A DNA stretch of 5,520 bases from assembly GCA_023140035.1 (NCBI GenBank), contig JAGLML010000084.1, forward strand, positions 1 through 5,520, in the 5' to 3' direction. Under the pieces are notes generated by a model. That model was given only the letters and a program-made list of their open reading frames with translations. It made no database searches and had not been told where the DNA came from. Source of the DNA: Thermoplasmatales archaeon (GTDB lineage: Archaea > Thermoplasmatota > E2 > DHVEG-1). Shown piece by piece: positions 1 to 5,357 of this stretch (positions are counted from its first letter, which is position 1; every line of letters begins with the position of its first letter). A program made the position numbers and the translations under genes.

Positions 1-519
1 CTGCTCCTGTACTAGAGATACGCAAATATCATCGGTATTTTTAACTAGGTTTGATTTCTCCACAATAGCGCTTCTAGCCCCATCTGCTCCAATTACTATT
101 TCTGATTCAACTTTCTCTCCGTCTTCTAATATTATTATTGCTTTATCTTTTAGTATTTTGATGTCTGTTACTGTTTTTTCATCAAGAAAATCTACTCCTT
201 TCGCGACAGCAATTTTAACTAAACCATAATCAAAATTCTTTCTAAGAATCGTTGCAATAAGCGGCTTGTCCCTTTGAATCTTCAATCTATACTTTAAGGA
301 GGATGAATAGGTGATGCTTCCATATGAAATAGAATCAATTAAATCTATAACATAGGGAAATCGCTTTAAAACCCTTGTTGGAAGACCTCCACCGCATGGT
401 TTATCCCTCGGAAATTTTTTCTTATCGATAAGTAGAACCTTCACCTCTTTTTCAGCGAGGCATTTTGCAGCTGTTGAACCAGATGGTCCTGCACCGACTA
501 TAACAACATCGTATTTCAT
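1..519 (-). CDS. Geranylgeranyl reductase-family FAD-dependent oxidoreductase, N-terminal 173 residues (runs off left edge)
   Basis: The frame opens at the ATG complementary to 517-519 and stays open for 173 codons to the window edge, so the start is present and the C-terminus is missing. I see a dinucleotide-binding fold at residues 1-34, with the glycine pattern VIVGAGPSG followed by a strand ending in LLID. A PRDKPCGGG segment follows at about residues 38-46, and IGADGARS lies at about 147-154, the second FAD/ribose contact of this flavoprotein class. Known of the family: archaeal members saturate geranylgeranyl chains of ether lipids, and relatives reduce other isoprenoids or act as general flavin oxidoreductases. 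Members are usually about 390-400 residues, so roughly 44% is visible. The gene begins 13 bases after the carboxyltransferase stop and has only a weak ribosome site, suggesting co-transcription and possible translational coupling. The family call is firm; the exact substrate is unknown. Confidence 0.88.
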   Translation of the reverse strand, partial: MKYDVVIVGAGPSGSTAAKCLAEKEVKVLLIDKKKFPRDKPCGGGLPTRVLKRFPYVIDLIDSISYGSITYSSSLKYRLKIQRDKPLIATILRKNFDYGLVKIAVAKGVDFLDEKTVTDIKILKDKAIIILEDGEKVESEIVIGADGARSAIVEKSNLVKNTDDICVSLVQEQ

Positions 520-532
520 TATGAAACCACTA

Positions 533-2140
533 TTACATTCTAAATATGCCAGGTCTCCAGTCTGGAATTGGAGCATTTAGGGAGGCAGAAATACCAAGTC
601 CTAGCACCATTCTTGTATCTACTGGATCGATAACACCATCATCCCATATCCTAGCAGTACTATAGTATGGGCTCCCTTCTACCTCATATTTCTTTAAAAT
701 AGGACCAGTTAACTCTTTTTCTTCTTTTTTGGTCATCTCTATGCCTTTTCTCCAGAGCTGATCTCGTTTAACCGTAAGAAGTACATTGGCTGCTTGTTCA
801 CCACCCATCACAGAAATTCGTGCGTTTGGCCACATCCATAGCTGTCTAGGTTGATATGCCCTACCACACATCCCATAGTTGCCCGCTCCAAATGATCCAC
901 CTATTATTACAGTGAATTTTGGCACTTGTGCACATGCTACTGCTGATACCATTTTTGCTCCGTCTTTTGCGATGCCACCTGCTTCATACTTCTTTCCAAC
1001 CATAAACCCAGTAATGTTCTGTAAAAAAACCAAAGGGATCTTTCTCTGACAACAAATTTCAATGAAATGTGATCCCTTAAGAGCCGATTCAGAGAAAAGA
1101 ACACCGTTATTAGCTAAAATTCCTACCGGATACCCCATAATCCTTGCAAAGCCGCAGACAAGTGTTGTTCCGTACAATGTTTTAAATTCATGAAATTTAG
1201 ATCCGTCAACTATCCTTGCAATGATTTCCTTAACGTCAAAGGATCTTCGAGAGTCTTTTGGAATTATTCCATAGATTTCTTTGATATCATGTGCTGGCTC
1301 CTCAGGTTTTTTAATGTCAAGATGGGTTTTCTCCGGTCTGTTCAGATTCTCTACAATATTTCGAGTGATTCTAATTGCTTCTATATCGTCATGTGCATAG
1401 TGATCAGATACCCCGCTCTCTTTGCAATGGACATCTGCTCCTCCAAGTTCTTCTGTTGTTACTTCTTCACCAGTTGCTGCCTTGACAAGCGGTGGACCGC
1501 CTAAAAATATGGTTCCTGTTCCCTTTACAATGACTGTTTCATCGGACATCGCCGGAACATATGCTCCACCAGCAGTACAAGAACCCATGACAACCGCGAT
1601 TTGCGGCATCTTCAATGAGGACATCTTTGCCTGATTATAGAATATTCGTCCGAAATGTTCTCTATCTGGAAACACCTCATCCTGCATTGGTAAGAAAGCC
1701 CCTCCTGAGTCTACCAGATAAATACAGGGAAGATTGTTCTCCATTGCAATTTCTTGAGCGCGTAGATGTTTCTTGACAGTTATTGGATAATACGTGCCGC
1801 CGGAGACAGTTGCATCGTTTGCAACGATTACCGCTTCCCCTCCATGAATAATACCAATACCGGTTACCATACCCGCTCCAGGTGCTTTATTTTTGAACAT
1901 GTTATGCGCTGCAAGAGGATTAAATTCCATAAATGGAGTATCTGGGTCAAGCAATATCTCAATTCTCTCTCTTGCCAGCATCTTATTTCTTGATTTGTGT
2001 AACTTGATTTTTTCTTCGCCACCCCCTTTTGCAGCAACAGCAATGTGTTCTTTTAAGTCTTTAGCAAGTTTTTCATAATGAGCAAAATTTTCTTTATATT
2101 CCTTATTAGAGGTATTTACTCCACTTTCAATAATATCCAT
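533..2140 (-). CDS. mccB: Acyl-CoA carboxylase carboxyltransferase subunit, 3-methylcrotonyl-CoA carboxylase beta type
   Basis: A 535-residue carboxyltransferase that moves the carboxyl group from carboxybiotin to an acyl-CoA in the cytoplasm. The family is normally about 530-560 residues, so it is full length. It has the two crotonase-like halves. The first includes LVDSGGA at about 143-148 and GSCTAGGAY at 186-194; the second includes LQNITGFMVG at about 373-382, the glycine-rich GSFGAGNYGMCGRAY at 415-429, and ARIWDDG at 496-502. Runs such as HLRAQEIAMENNLPCIYLVD and the C-terminus GIFRM match 3-methylcrotonyl-CoA carboxylase beta as I recall it far better than propionyl-CoA carboxylase beta. 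Geranyl-CoA carboxylase is the nearest alternative. The frame extends 16 codons upstream to 2188, but I chose 2140: it has a perfect AAAGGAGG six bases upstream and begins 1 base after the carrier protein's stop. The inferred role is leucine or methyl-branched acyl-CoA degradation. Confidence 0.93.
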   Translation of the reverse strand: MDIIESGVNTSNKEYKENFAHYEKLAKDLKEHIAVAAKGGGEEKIKLHKSRNKMLARERIEILLDPDTPFMEFNPLAAHNMFKNKAPGAGMVTGIGIIHGGEAVIVANDATVSGGTYYPITVKKHLRAQEIAMENNLPCIYLVDSGGAFLPMQDEVFPDREHFGRIFYNQAKMSSLKMPQIAVVMGSCTAGGAYVPAMSDETVIVKGTGTIFLGGPPLVKAATGEEVTTEELGGADVHCKESGVSDHYAHDDIEAIRITRNIVENLNRPEKTHLDIKKPEEPAHDIKEIYGIIPKDSRRSFDVKEIIARIVDGSKFHEFKTLYGTTLVCGFARIMGYPVGILANNGVLFSESALKGSHFIEICCQRKIPLVFLQNITGFMVGKKYEAGGIAKDGAKMVSAVACAQVPKFTVIIGGSFGAGNYGMCGRAYQPRQLWMWPNARISVMGGEQAANVLLTVKRDQLWRKGIEMTKKEEKELTGPILKKYEVEGSPYYSTARIWDDGVIDPVDTRMVLGLGISASLNAPIPDWRPGIFRM

Positions 2141-2141
2141 A

Positions 2142-2633
2142 TTATGCCTCCTTTCCCTCAAGTTCAGCAGTTGTTTGACCAATTTCAATCTGATCTTTCT
2201 CCTTAAAATTAACTTTTTTTACTGTACCGTTACAGGGTGCTCTTATTAAGTATTCCATCTTCATCGCTTCAATAACCATTATCACGTCATCTTTCTTAAC
2301 TGTGTTTCCCTCCCTTATCTTTACACTAACAACAGTTCCAGATATCGGAGAGTTAAGGCCGCTTTCTTTCTTACCAGTTCTTTTTTGTCCAGTGAGTTCT
2401 ATACGTTTCACTTTGAAAATGTTGCCATCGATAAAAACAAATTTATTTTCTTCACCTTCAGAAATTACACACTTGATGACCCTGTCACCTAACTCTATCT
2501 TGAGTTGACCTGGTTTTAATTCCGTTGCATTTACCGTATATTCATTATTATCATAAGTTACAAAAAATTGGTTGTCTCTGCGTTCAACTGTCACATTATA
2601 AACATGGTTTTCATGCTCATAATTTATTAACAC
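2142..2633 (-). CDS. Biotin carboxyl carrier protein (biotin/lipoyl attachment domain)
   Basis: A 163-residue carrier protein that holds covalently bound biotin and shuttles the carboxyl group between a biotin carboxylase and the carboxyltransferase encoded next to it. The biotinyl domain is residues about 95-160, starting SPISGTVVSVKI. The canonical EAMKMEY motif is at 122-128, so Lys125 is the expected biotinylation site. Residues 1-80 form a beta-rich N-terminal region of the kind found before the biotinyl domain in propionyl- and methylcrotonyl-CoA carboxylases, joined by a Lys/Gly/Ser linker (82-94). The start is GTG, complementary to 2631-2633. It is fixed by an in-frame TAA two codons upstream and by AGGTGAT at ideal spacing. 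The stop is 1 base before the carboxyltransferase ATG, so the two are translationally coupled and presumably made in similar amounts. The biotin carboxylase partner is not encoded here. Confidence 0.93.
   Translation of the reverse strand: MLINYEHENHVYNVTVERRDNQFFVTYDNNEYTVNATELKPGQLKIELGDRVIKCVISEGEENKFVFIDGNIFKVKRIELTGQKRTGKKESGLNSPISGTVVSVKIREGNTVKKDDVIMVIEAMKMEYLIRAPCNGTVKKVNFKEKDQIEIGQTTAELEGKEA
2147..2154 (-). promoter_or_regulatory. Strong Shine-Dalgarno site setting the carboxyltransferase start
   Basis: The minus strand reads AAAGGAGG here, ending six bases before the ATG at 2140-2138. The site lies inside the last Lys-Glu-Ala codons of the upstream carrier protein, so termination of one gene and initiation of the next occur on the same stretch. 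It rules in favour of the 2140 start over the longer open frame from 2188. Confidence 0.85.
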
Positions 2634-2638
2634 TTTTT

Positions 2639-2645
2639 ATCACCT
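2639..2645 (-). promoter_or_regulatory. Shine-Dalgarno site of the carrier protein gene (GTG start)
   Basis: The minus strand reads AGGTGAT, complementary to the 16S rRNA 3' end, five bases before the GTG at 2633-2631. It shows that the operon's first mRNA has a leader and supports the non-ATG start. Confidence 0.75.
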
Positions 2646-2658
2646 GTTCATACGCAAC

Positions 2659-2667
2659 TATTTAAAC
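2659..2667 (+). promoter_or_regulatory. TATA box of the recombinase gene, leaderless architecture
   Basis: TATTTAAAC places the TTTAAA core at 2661-2666. Its first T is 29 bases before the ATG at 2690, so initiation about 25 bases downstream of the box falls on or next to that ATG. No ribosome-binding site precedes either candidate start. The core is palindromic, so it could in principle also serve the divergent carboxylase operon. Confidence 0.55.
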
Positions 2668-2680
2668 TCAAATGCCATGT

Positions 2681-2688
2681 ACTATAAG
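2681..2688 (-). promoter_or_regulatory. Candidate TATA box for the carboxylase operon
   Basis: The minus strand reads CTTATAGT here. An archaeal start about 25 bases downstream would fall near 2659. That leaves a leader of roughly 25 bases, long enough to carry the AGGTGAT ribosome site before the GTG. The alternative box, TTTAAATA at 2659-2666 on the minus strand, would start transcription near 2637 and lose that site. The box overlaps the recombinase start region on the other strand. Confidence 0.4.
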
Positions 2689-2689
2689 C

Positions 2690-3895
2690 ATGACCTCACA
2701 TAAAAAAGTTTTCAAAGCATCTAAGGCAAATGCCGAAATAATCGAACAATACCTCATATACTATCAAAATAAAAAACCAAATGCATCCAAAGACGCAAAA
2801 AGAGGCATCAGAGGAACACTCAGAAAACTATCTGAACACATACAACCAAAAACACTAAAAGATGCAACAGAACAAGACCTAATGAACTTCTTAGGAAAGA
2901 TAAAAAAACCAGCGTCAAGAGATACATACGCAAATCACATAACGCCATTTTACCGATATGTATACAAAACACCTAAAAGCTCAAGACCACCAAATATGCA
3001 ATGGTTCGAATTTGCAACACAACAAGAAAAACGAAAGCACATAAACCCTAAACTCAAAGAAGAATTACTCATATCAAATGAAGAATTACAACAAATGCTT
3101 ACTTATGGACAAGACAGATACGGACAATTACCAGCAATATGGGAAACATACCATCTAAGCGGAATAAGACCATCTGAACTCCCACAAATGAAAATAAAAG
3201 ATGTAAAAACCAATCAAAACGGAATTACATTAATTACTATAACAGATTCAAAAACAATACCAAGACAAATACCACTTCCACAAACGCCATACAGACTACT
3301 TGAATATATCGAGAACCATCCAGAAAAGAACAATCAAGAATCCCCTTTATGGTTTTCACTAAAGAGTACAGCCAAATTAACGCCATTATGCATGGACGCA
3401 ATAAGAGACAGATTTACTAAAATGAAAGAACGCATACAAATCAAAAAAACACTACTACTCAAATCATTTAGAAAAACAAGAGCAACCATCATATTCACCG
3501 AAAACAAACTCAATGATAAAGACATAGGCAAAATATTCGGATGGACACCCAAAACCGTAATAGAACGAAGAAACGAATACGAATTAACCAACATAGATGA
3601 CTTAATAAAAAAATATTGCACAGAAACCAACATACAACCATCATATACACAACTAAAAAAACAAAAGGATGTAGACATAAACAAAATGCAAAATCAAATA
3701 AAAAGACTTCAAGTTCAACTTAAAGACCAAAAAGGATTAATAGAAGCACTAAAAAAAGTAAAAAACTTTCAACCAACTGATACATTAGAACAAGCCAGTG
3801 ATAGAATAACAAAAGCCTTATCAAGCATCTTATCAAAAGAACAACAGAAACAACTTATGAACAAAGTTAAACAAAAATATCTCAAATCAAAGTAA
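2690..3895 (+). CDS. Archaeal tyrosine recombinase/integrase with C-terminal coiled-coil tail
   Basis: A DNA strand-exchange enzyme of the phage-integrase superfamily, 401 residues from this start (407 if ATG 2672 is used; numbers below use 407). The N-terminal core-binding domain is about residues 20-100 and the catalytic domain about 133-310. The catalytic set is Arg166 in GIRPSEL, Lys194 in TDSK, Lys264-x-x-Arg267 in LLKSFRKTRAT, Trp291 in GWTPK, and the candidate nucleophile Tyr303 in NEYEL. Lys instead of His in the HxxR box and G-W instead of G-H are variants known from archaeal enzymes. Residues 328-365 look coiled-coil, and a basic, Gln/Lys-rich tail ends at 407. Start 2690 fits the TATA spacing; at 2672 the box would be only 6-11 bases away. 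Codon use is extreme: AAA, ATA and AGA dominate and G is nearly absent (2 of 60 bases in 3601-3660). This suggests acquisition by transfer. Target site and excision activity are not evident. Confidence 0.93.
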   Translation: MTSHKKVFKASKANAEIIEQYLIYYQNKKPNASKDAKRGIRGTLRKLSEHIQPKTLKDATEQDLMNFLGKIKKPASRDTYANHITPFYRYVYKTPKSSRPPNMQWFEFATQQEKRKHINPKLKEELLISNEELQQMLTYGQDRYGQLPAIWETYHLSGIRPSELPQMKIKDVKTNQNGITLITITDSKTIPRQIPLPQTPYRLLEYIENHPEKNNQESPLWFSLKSTAKLTPLCMDAIRDRFTKMKERIQIKKTLLLKSFRKTRATIIFTENKLNDKDIGKIFGWTPKTVIERRNEYELTNIDDLIKKYCTETNIQPSYTQLKKQKDVDINKMQNQIKRLQVQLKDQKGLIEALKKVKNFQPTDTLEQASDRITKALSSILSKEQQKQLMNKVKQKYLKSK

Positions 3896-3897
3896 AC

Positions 3898-3921
3898 AAA
3901 AAAGTTACACACAAACTTTTT
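3898..3921 (+). terminator. Hairpin ending in T5 after the recombinase gene
   Basis: A perfect 8-bp inverted repeat, AAAAAGTT (3899-3906) and AACTTTTT (3914-3921), with loop ACACACA, begins three bases after the recombinase stop. The distal arm ends in five T, which is suitable for archaeal U-tract termination. The same arm forms the TATA-like box of the next gene. Confidence 0.5.
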
Positions 3922-3924
3922 AAG
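3917..3924 (+). promoter_or_regulatory. TATA-like box of the small membrane-protein gene
   Basis: TTTTTAAG begins 33 bases before the ATG at 3950 (31 from TTTAAG), close to the 29-base spacing seen for the recombinase. No ribosome site is visible between box and ATG, which fits a leaderless or nearly leaderless transcript. The box overlaps the distal arm of the recombinase terminator hairpin. Confidence 0.45.
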
Positions 3925-3949
3925 AATAAGTTATTTCATCAACAACATC

Positions 3950-4372
3950 ATGACACAAATAAATCAACCTTCAGAAATCGAATGGATGAATTTTCTCAAC
4001 ACAATAATTTCCCAACGGCTCAATTATCTAAATTCATTAAGAGACTCCGCACTACAAAAAAAAGCTAGACTTTTATCAGCTATAGGCATACTTATTGCAT
4101 TAGCAGCTGTAACAAATGCTCTAAATAACGAGACATCCGTACTCTCAATAACATTCATAATAATTTTATTAATTACCATTCTGTGTGTCCTTTTTCTACC
4201 TAACAAAGAATCCAACGATTATGAAACTTATAAAGAAAAAGTAATCAACACACTAACACAATATGATAACGTCAAAACAGCCATTATTAAGAATGAATGC
4301 AAAACATATGACGAATTCAAAAACAGATGGAAAACAGCAGAAAACAATATCGATAGAGCATTTAGAAAATAA
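3950..4372 (+). CDS. Small protein with two transmembrane helices, unknown function
   Basis: A 140-residue protein I cannot place in a named family with confidence. Residues 10-38 are an amphipathic helical lead-in ending in the basic KKAR. Transmembrane helix 1 is about 41-58, followed by a very short polar turn (NNETS). Helix 2 is about 63-83 and very rich in Ile/Leu. Residues 84-140 are a charged helical tail with aromatic repeats (YETYKEK, TYDEFKNRW). Positive charge before helix 1 and after helix 2 predicts both ends in the cytoplasm. The layout of a lead-in helix running straight into a two-helix hairpin with a cytoplasmic tail recalls SLATT- and PycTM-like membrane effectors of antiviral systems. 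I see only topology, no diagnostic motif. It lies 54 bases after the recombinase with its own promoter and shares the A-rich, G-poor codon use, so it is probably element cargo. It is complete, with no truncation. Confidence 0.8.
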   Translation: MTQINQPSEIEWMNFLNTIISQRLNYLNSLRDSALQKKARLLSAIGILIALAAVTNALNNETSVLSITFIIILLITILCVLFLPNKESNDYETYKEKVINTLTQYDNVKTAIIKNECKTYDEFKNRWKTAENNIDRAFRK

Positions 4373-4403
4373 AACCAATAAAACTAAATCGCCTCAACAA
4401 ACA

Positions 4404-4426
4404 AATTAACAATTATTATAATTAAC
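4404..4426. repeat. AT palindrome with flanking AATTAAC repeats
   Basis: AATTAT (4411-4416) and ATAATT (4418-4423) form a perfect palindrome around one T. AATTAAC occurs at 4404-4410 and 4420-4426. It could be a protein-binding site, but palindromes of this kind are expected by chance in AT-rich DNA. Confidence 0.3.
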
Positions 4427-4532
4427 CAAACAAAAGTCAAAACAAAAATAATATCCAACAACACACCCATTCGGGCAAAGTCGTCTTGCAAAAACCAAAT
4501 CATATAGAAATAAAGTGACTCGAACTAGATAC

Positions 4533-4557
4533 GTTCCTTCTTAGGATAAGAGGGAAC
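4533..4557 (+). repeat. 11-bp hairpin with GGA triloop, probable RNA structure
   Basis: GTTCCTTCTTA (4533-4543) pairs with TAAGAGGGAAC (4547-4557) across loop GGA (4544-4546). Ten pairs are Watson-Crick and one is a U-G wobble when read as plus-strand RNA. On the minus strand the same position would be an A-C mismatch, so the structure favours a plus-strand transcript. The stem is long for chance. Confidence 0.6.
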
Positions 4558-4611
4558 TCCATACAACACACGAATAAACGCTTCTCGTCTACATAAAAAA
4601 CACATAGGAAC

Positions 4612-4623
4612 CAAGACTACAAC
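4612..4623. repeat. Direct repeat CAAGACTACAAC, copy 1
   Basis: The identical 12-mer recurs 257 bases downstream at 4869-4880. This copy is followed, after nine bases, by CTTTTGTCA. The second copy is followed, after ten bases, by the inverse TGACAAAAG. The paired organisation suggests protein-binding sites. Confidence 0.5.
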
Positions 4624-4637
4624 ACACTTAGTCTTTT
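4613..4637 (+). terminator. Hairpin followed by T4, possible terminator of the membrane-protein transcript
   Basis: AAGACTA (4613-4619) and TAGTCTT (4629-4635) form a perfect 7-bp stem with a nine-base loop. The right arm runs into TTTT (4634-4637). This is one of only two four-T runs I noticed on the plus strand between the membrane-protein stop and 5379, so it is the best terminator candidate, though a weak one. It overlaps the first CAAGACTACAAC repeat. Confidence 0.3.
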
Positions 4638-4793
4638 GTCAAGCCAACCCTTACTATATCATCCGTTCAATAAAATACCTTATACCATAACCCACTCACA
4701 GACGTATACAACCATCTTATGAGTATGTAATAAGCATATAGAACACAAGTGCCCTCATTCAAGCAAAAACAGGCTTAAAACCAATCTAACAAA

Positions 4794-4811
4794 CTAGGGG
4801 AATACCCCTAG
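4794..4811. repeat. Perfect hairpin CTAGGGG / CCCCTAG, loop AATA
   Basis: CTAGGGG (4794-4800) and CCCCTAG (4805-4811) are perfect inverted repeats around AATA. Four G-C pairs in a G-poor region make this stand out. It is equally stable as RNA from either strand or as a DNA cruciform. A further CCCC follows at 4814-4817. There is no T-run beside it, so it is not a simple terminator. Confidence 0.6.
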
Positions 4812-4868
4812 AACCCCAAAAGCTCAAGACACACACAAGAACAAAGAAGAAACCTATCGAATAGATTG

Positions 4869-4880
4869 CAAGACTACAAC
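4869..4880. repeat. Direct repeat CAAGACTACAAC, copy 2
   Basis: Identical to 4612-4623. It is followed at 4891-4899 by TGACAAAAG, the exact reverse complement of the CTTTTGTCA at 4633-4641 beside copy 1. Confidence 0.5.
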
Positions 4881-4930
4881 GCCCATATGCTGACAAAAGC
4901 AGACGTTCTTAAAAACTGATAAAATAAATG

Positions 4931-4970
4931 AATAAACCGCTAGAGACAAGTAAAAAATAAACCGCTAAAG
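4931..4970. repeat. Two tandem copies of AATAAACCGCTARAG
   Basis: Copies at 4931-4945 and 4956-4970 differ at one base (G or A) and are 25 bases apart start to start, about two and a half helical turns. Weaker relatives are AATAAACGCT at 4573-4582 and GATAAACGAA at about 4987-4996. They could be iteron-like or operator sites. No partner gene is identified. Confidence 0.5.
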
Positions 4971-5142
4971 TAAATGAAAAACACAGGATAAACGAACCAA
5001 AACGGAAACCGAAAACATAAACAGGCGACACTATAATCGACACGATGCACTACTGCACATAACACTTCATTAATAAAAAACAAGCATGAGGAAAGGCATA
5101 AGACAAGCAAAAACAGACATAGAAGAAGAACAGGTAAGAGTA

Positions 5143-5219
5143 GTTCCTCGACCTCCGGTCTGCGGACATTCCTCTTTCACCCCTCCATAAGGAACACTTC
5201 TCTATGTCCACGCAATTGC
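5143..5219. ncRNA. GC-richer island with nested inverted repeats, possible structured RNA
   Basis: This stretch is visibly richer in G+C than its surroundings. GGACAT (5164-5169) pairs with ATGTCC (5204-5209), and an inner TCCT (5170-5173) can pair with AGGA (5190-5193). GACC-TCC-GGTC (5150-5160) forms a small stem. GTTCCT (5143-5148) could instead pair with AGGAAC (5190-5195). GCAATTGC (5212-5219) is a palindrome. I cannot assign an RNA family or settle the strand; small inner stems are slightly better on the minus strand. Confidence 0.3.
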
Positions 5220-5349
5220 CTACGTAACACTTGGCAAACAAACAGGCATGAACCACAGACCACACAAACGGAATAGAAAAGACAGAAACAGCCATTTTAA
5301 GGCATTTCAACCAATAAGACAATCAATATATCAAAGACAAGCCAACAGC

Positions 5350-5357
5350 ATTTAAAC
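5350..5357 (+). promoter_or_regulatory. TATA-type box matching the recombinase promoter
   Basis: ATTTAAAC is identical to 2660-2667. It is followed at the same distance by TATAAACATGA (5373-5383), against TATAAGCATGA at 2683-2693. In both places the TTTAAA core begins 29 bases before an ATG. It would drive leaderless transcription from 5380, or it may mark an element end. Confidence 0.4.

Noticed and set aside
1190..2078. Several plus-strand frames of 60-104 codons (for example 1190-1504, 1422-1634, 1766-1993, 1893-2078)
   Set aside because: All are antisense shadows of the carboxyltransferase gene, whose frame is strongly conserved. The same holds for 2302-2508, opposite the carrier protein.
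2672..2689. Upstream ATG at 2672 as recombinase start
   Set aside because: The TTTAAA box lies only 6-11 bases before it and there is no ribosome site. ATG 2690 fits TATA spacing and matches the second copy of the motif at 5350-5383. It remains possible if another promoter exists.
3334..4215. Minus-strand frames at 3334-3684 and 4024-4215
   Set aside because: They are antisense to the recombinase and membrane-protein genes and have no start signals. Their composition mirrors the coding strand.
4514..4532. tRNA T-arm-like string on the minus strand (CTAGTTCGAGTCAC)
   Set aside because: The bases around TTCGA cannot form the five-pair T stem, and no acceptor or anticodon arm is found. It is not a tRNA or a tRNA-derived attachment site.
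5050..5322. 90-codon minus-strand open frame with nine cysteines
   Set aside because: It starts with TTG and lacks a ribosome site. Its Cys/Phe/Val/Tyr-rich composition is what the reverse complement of A/C-rich DNA gives automatically. No domain is recognisable and it crosses the possible RNA island.
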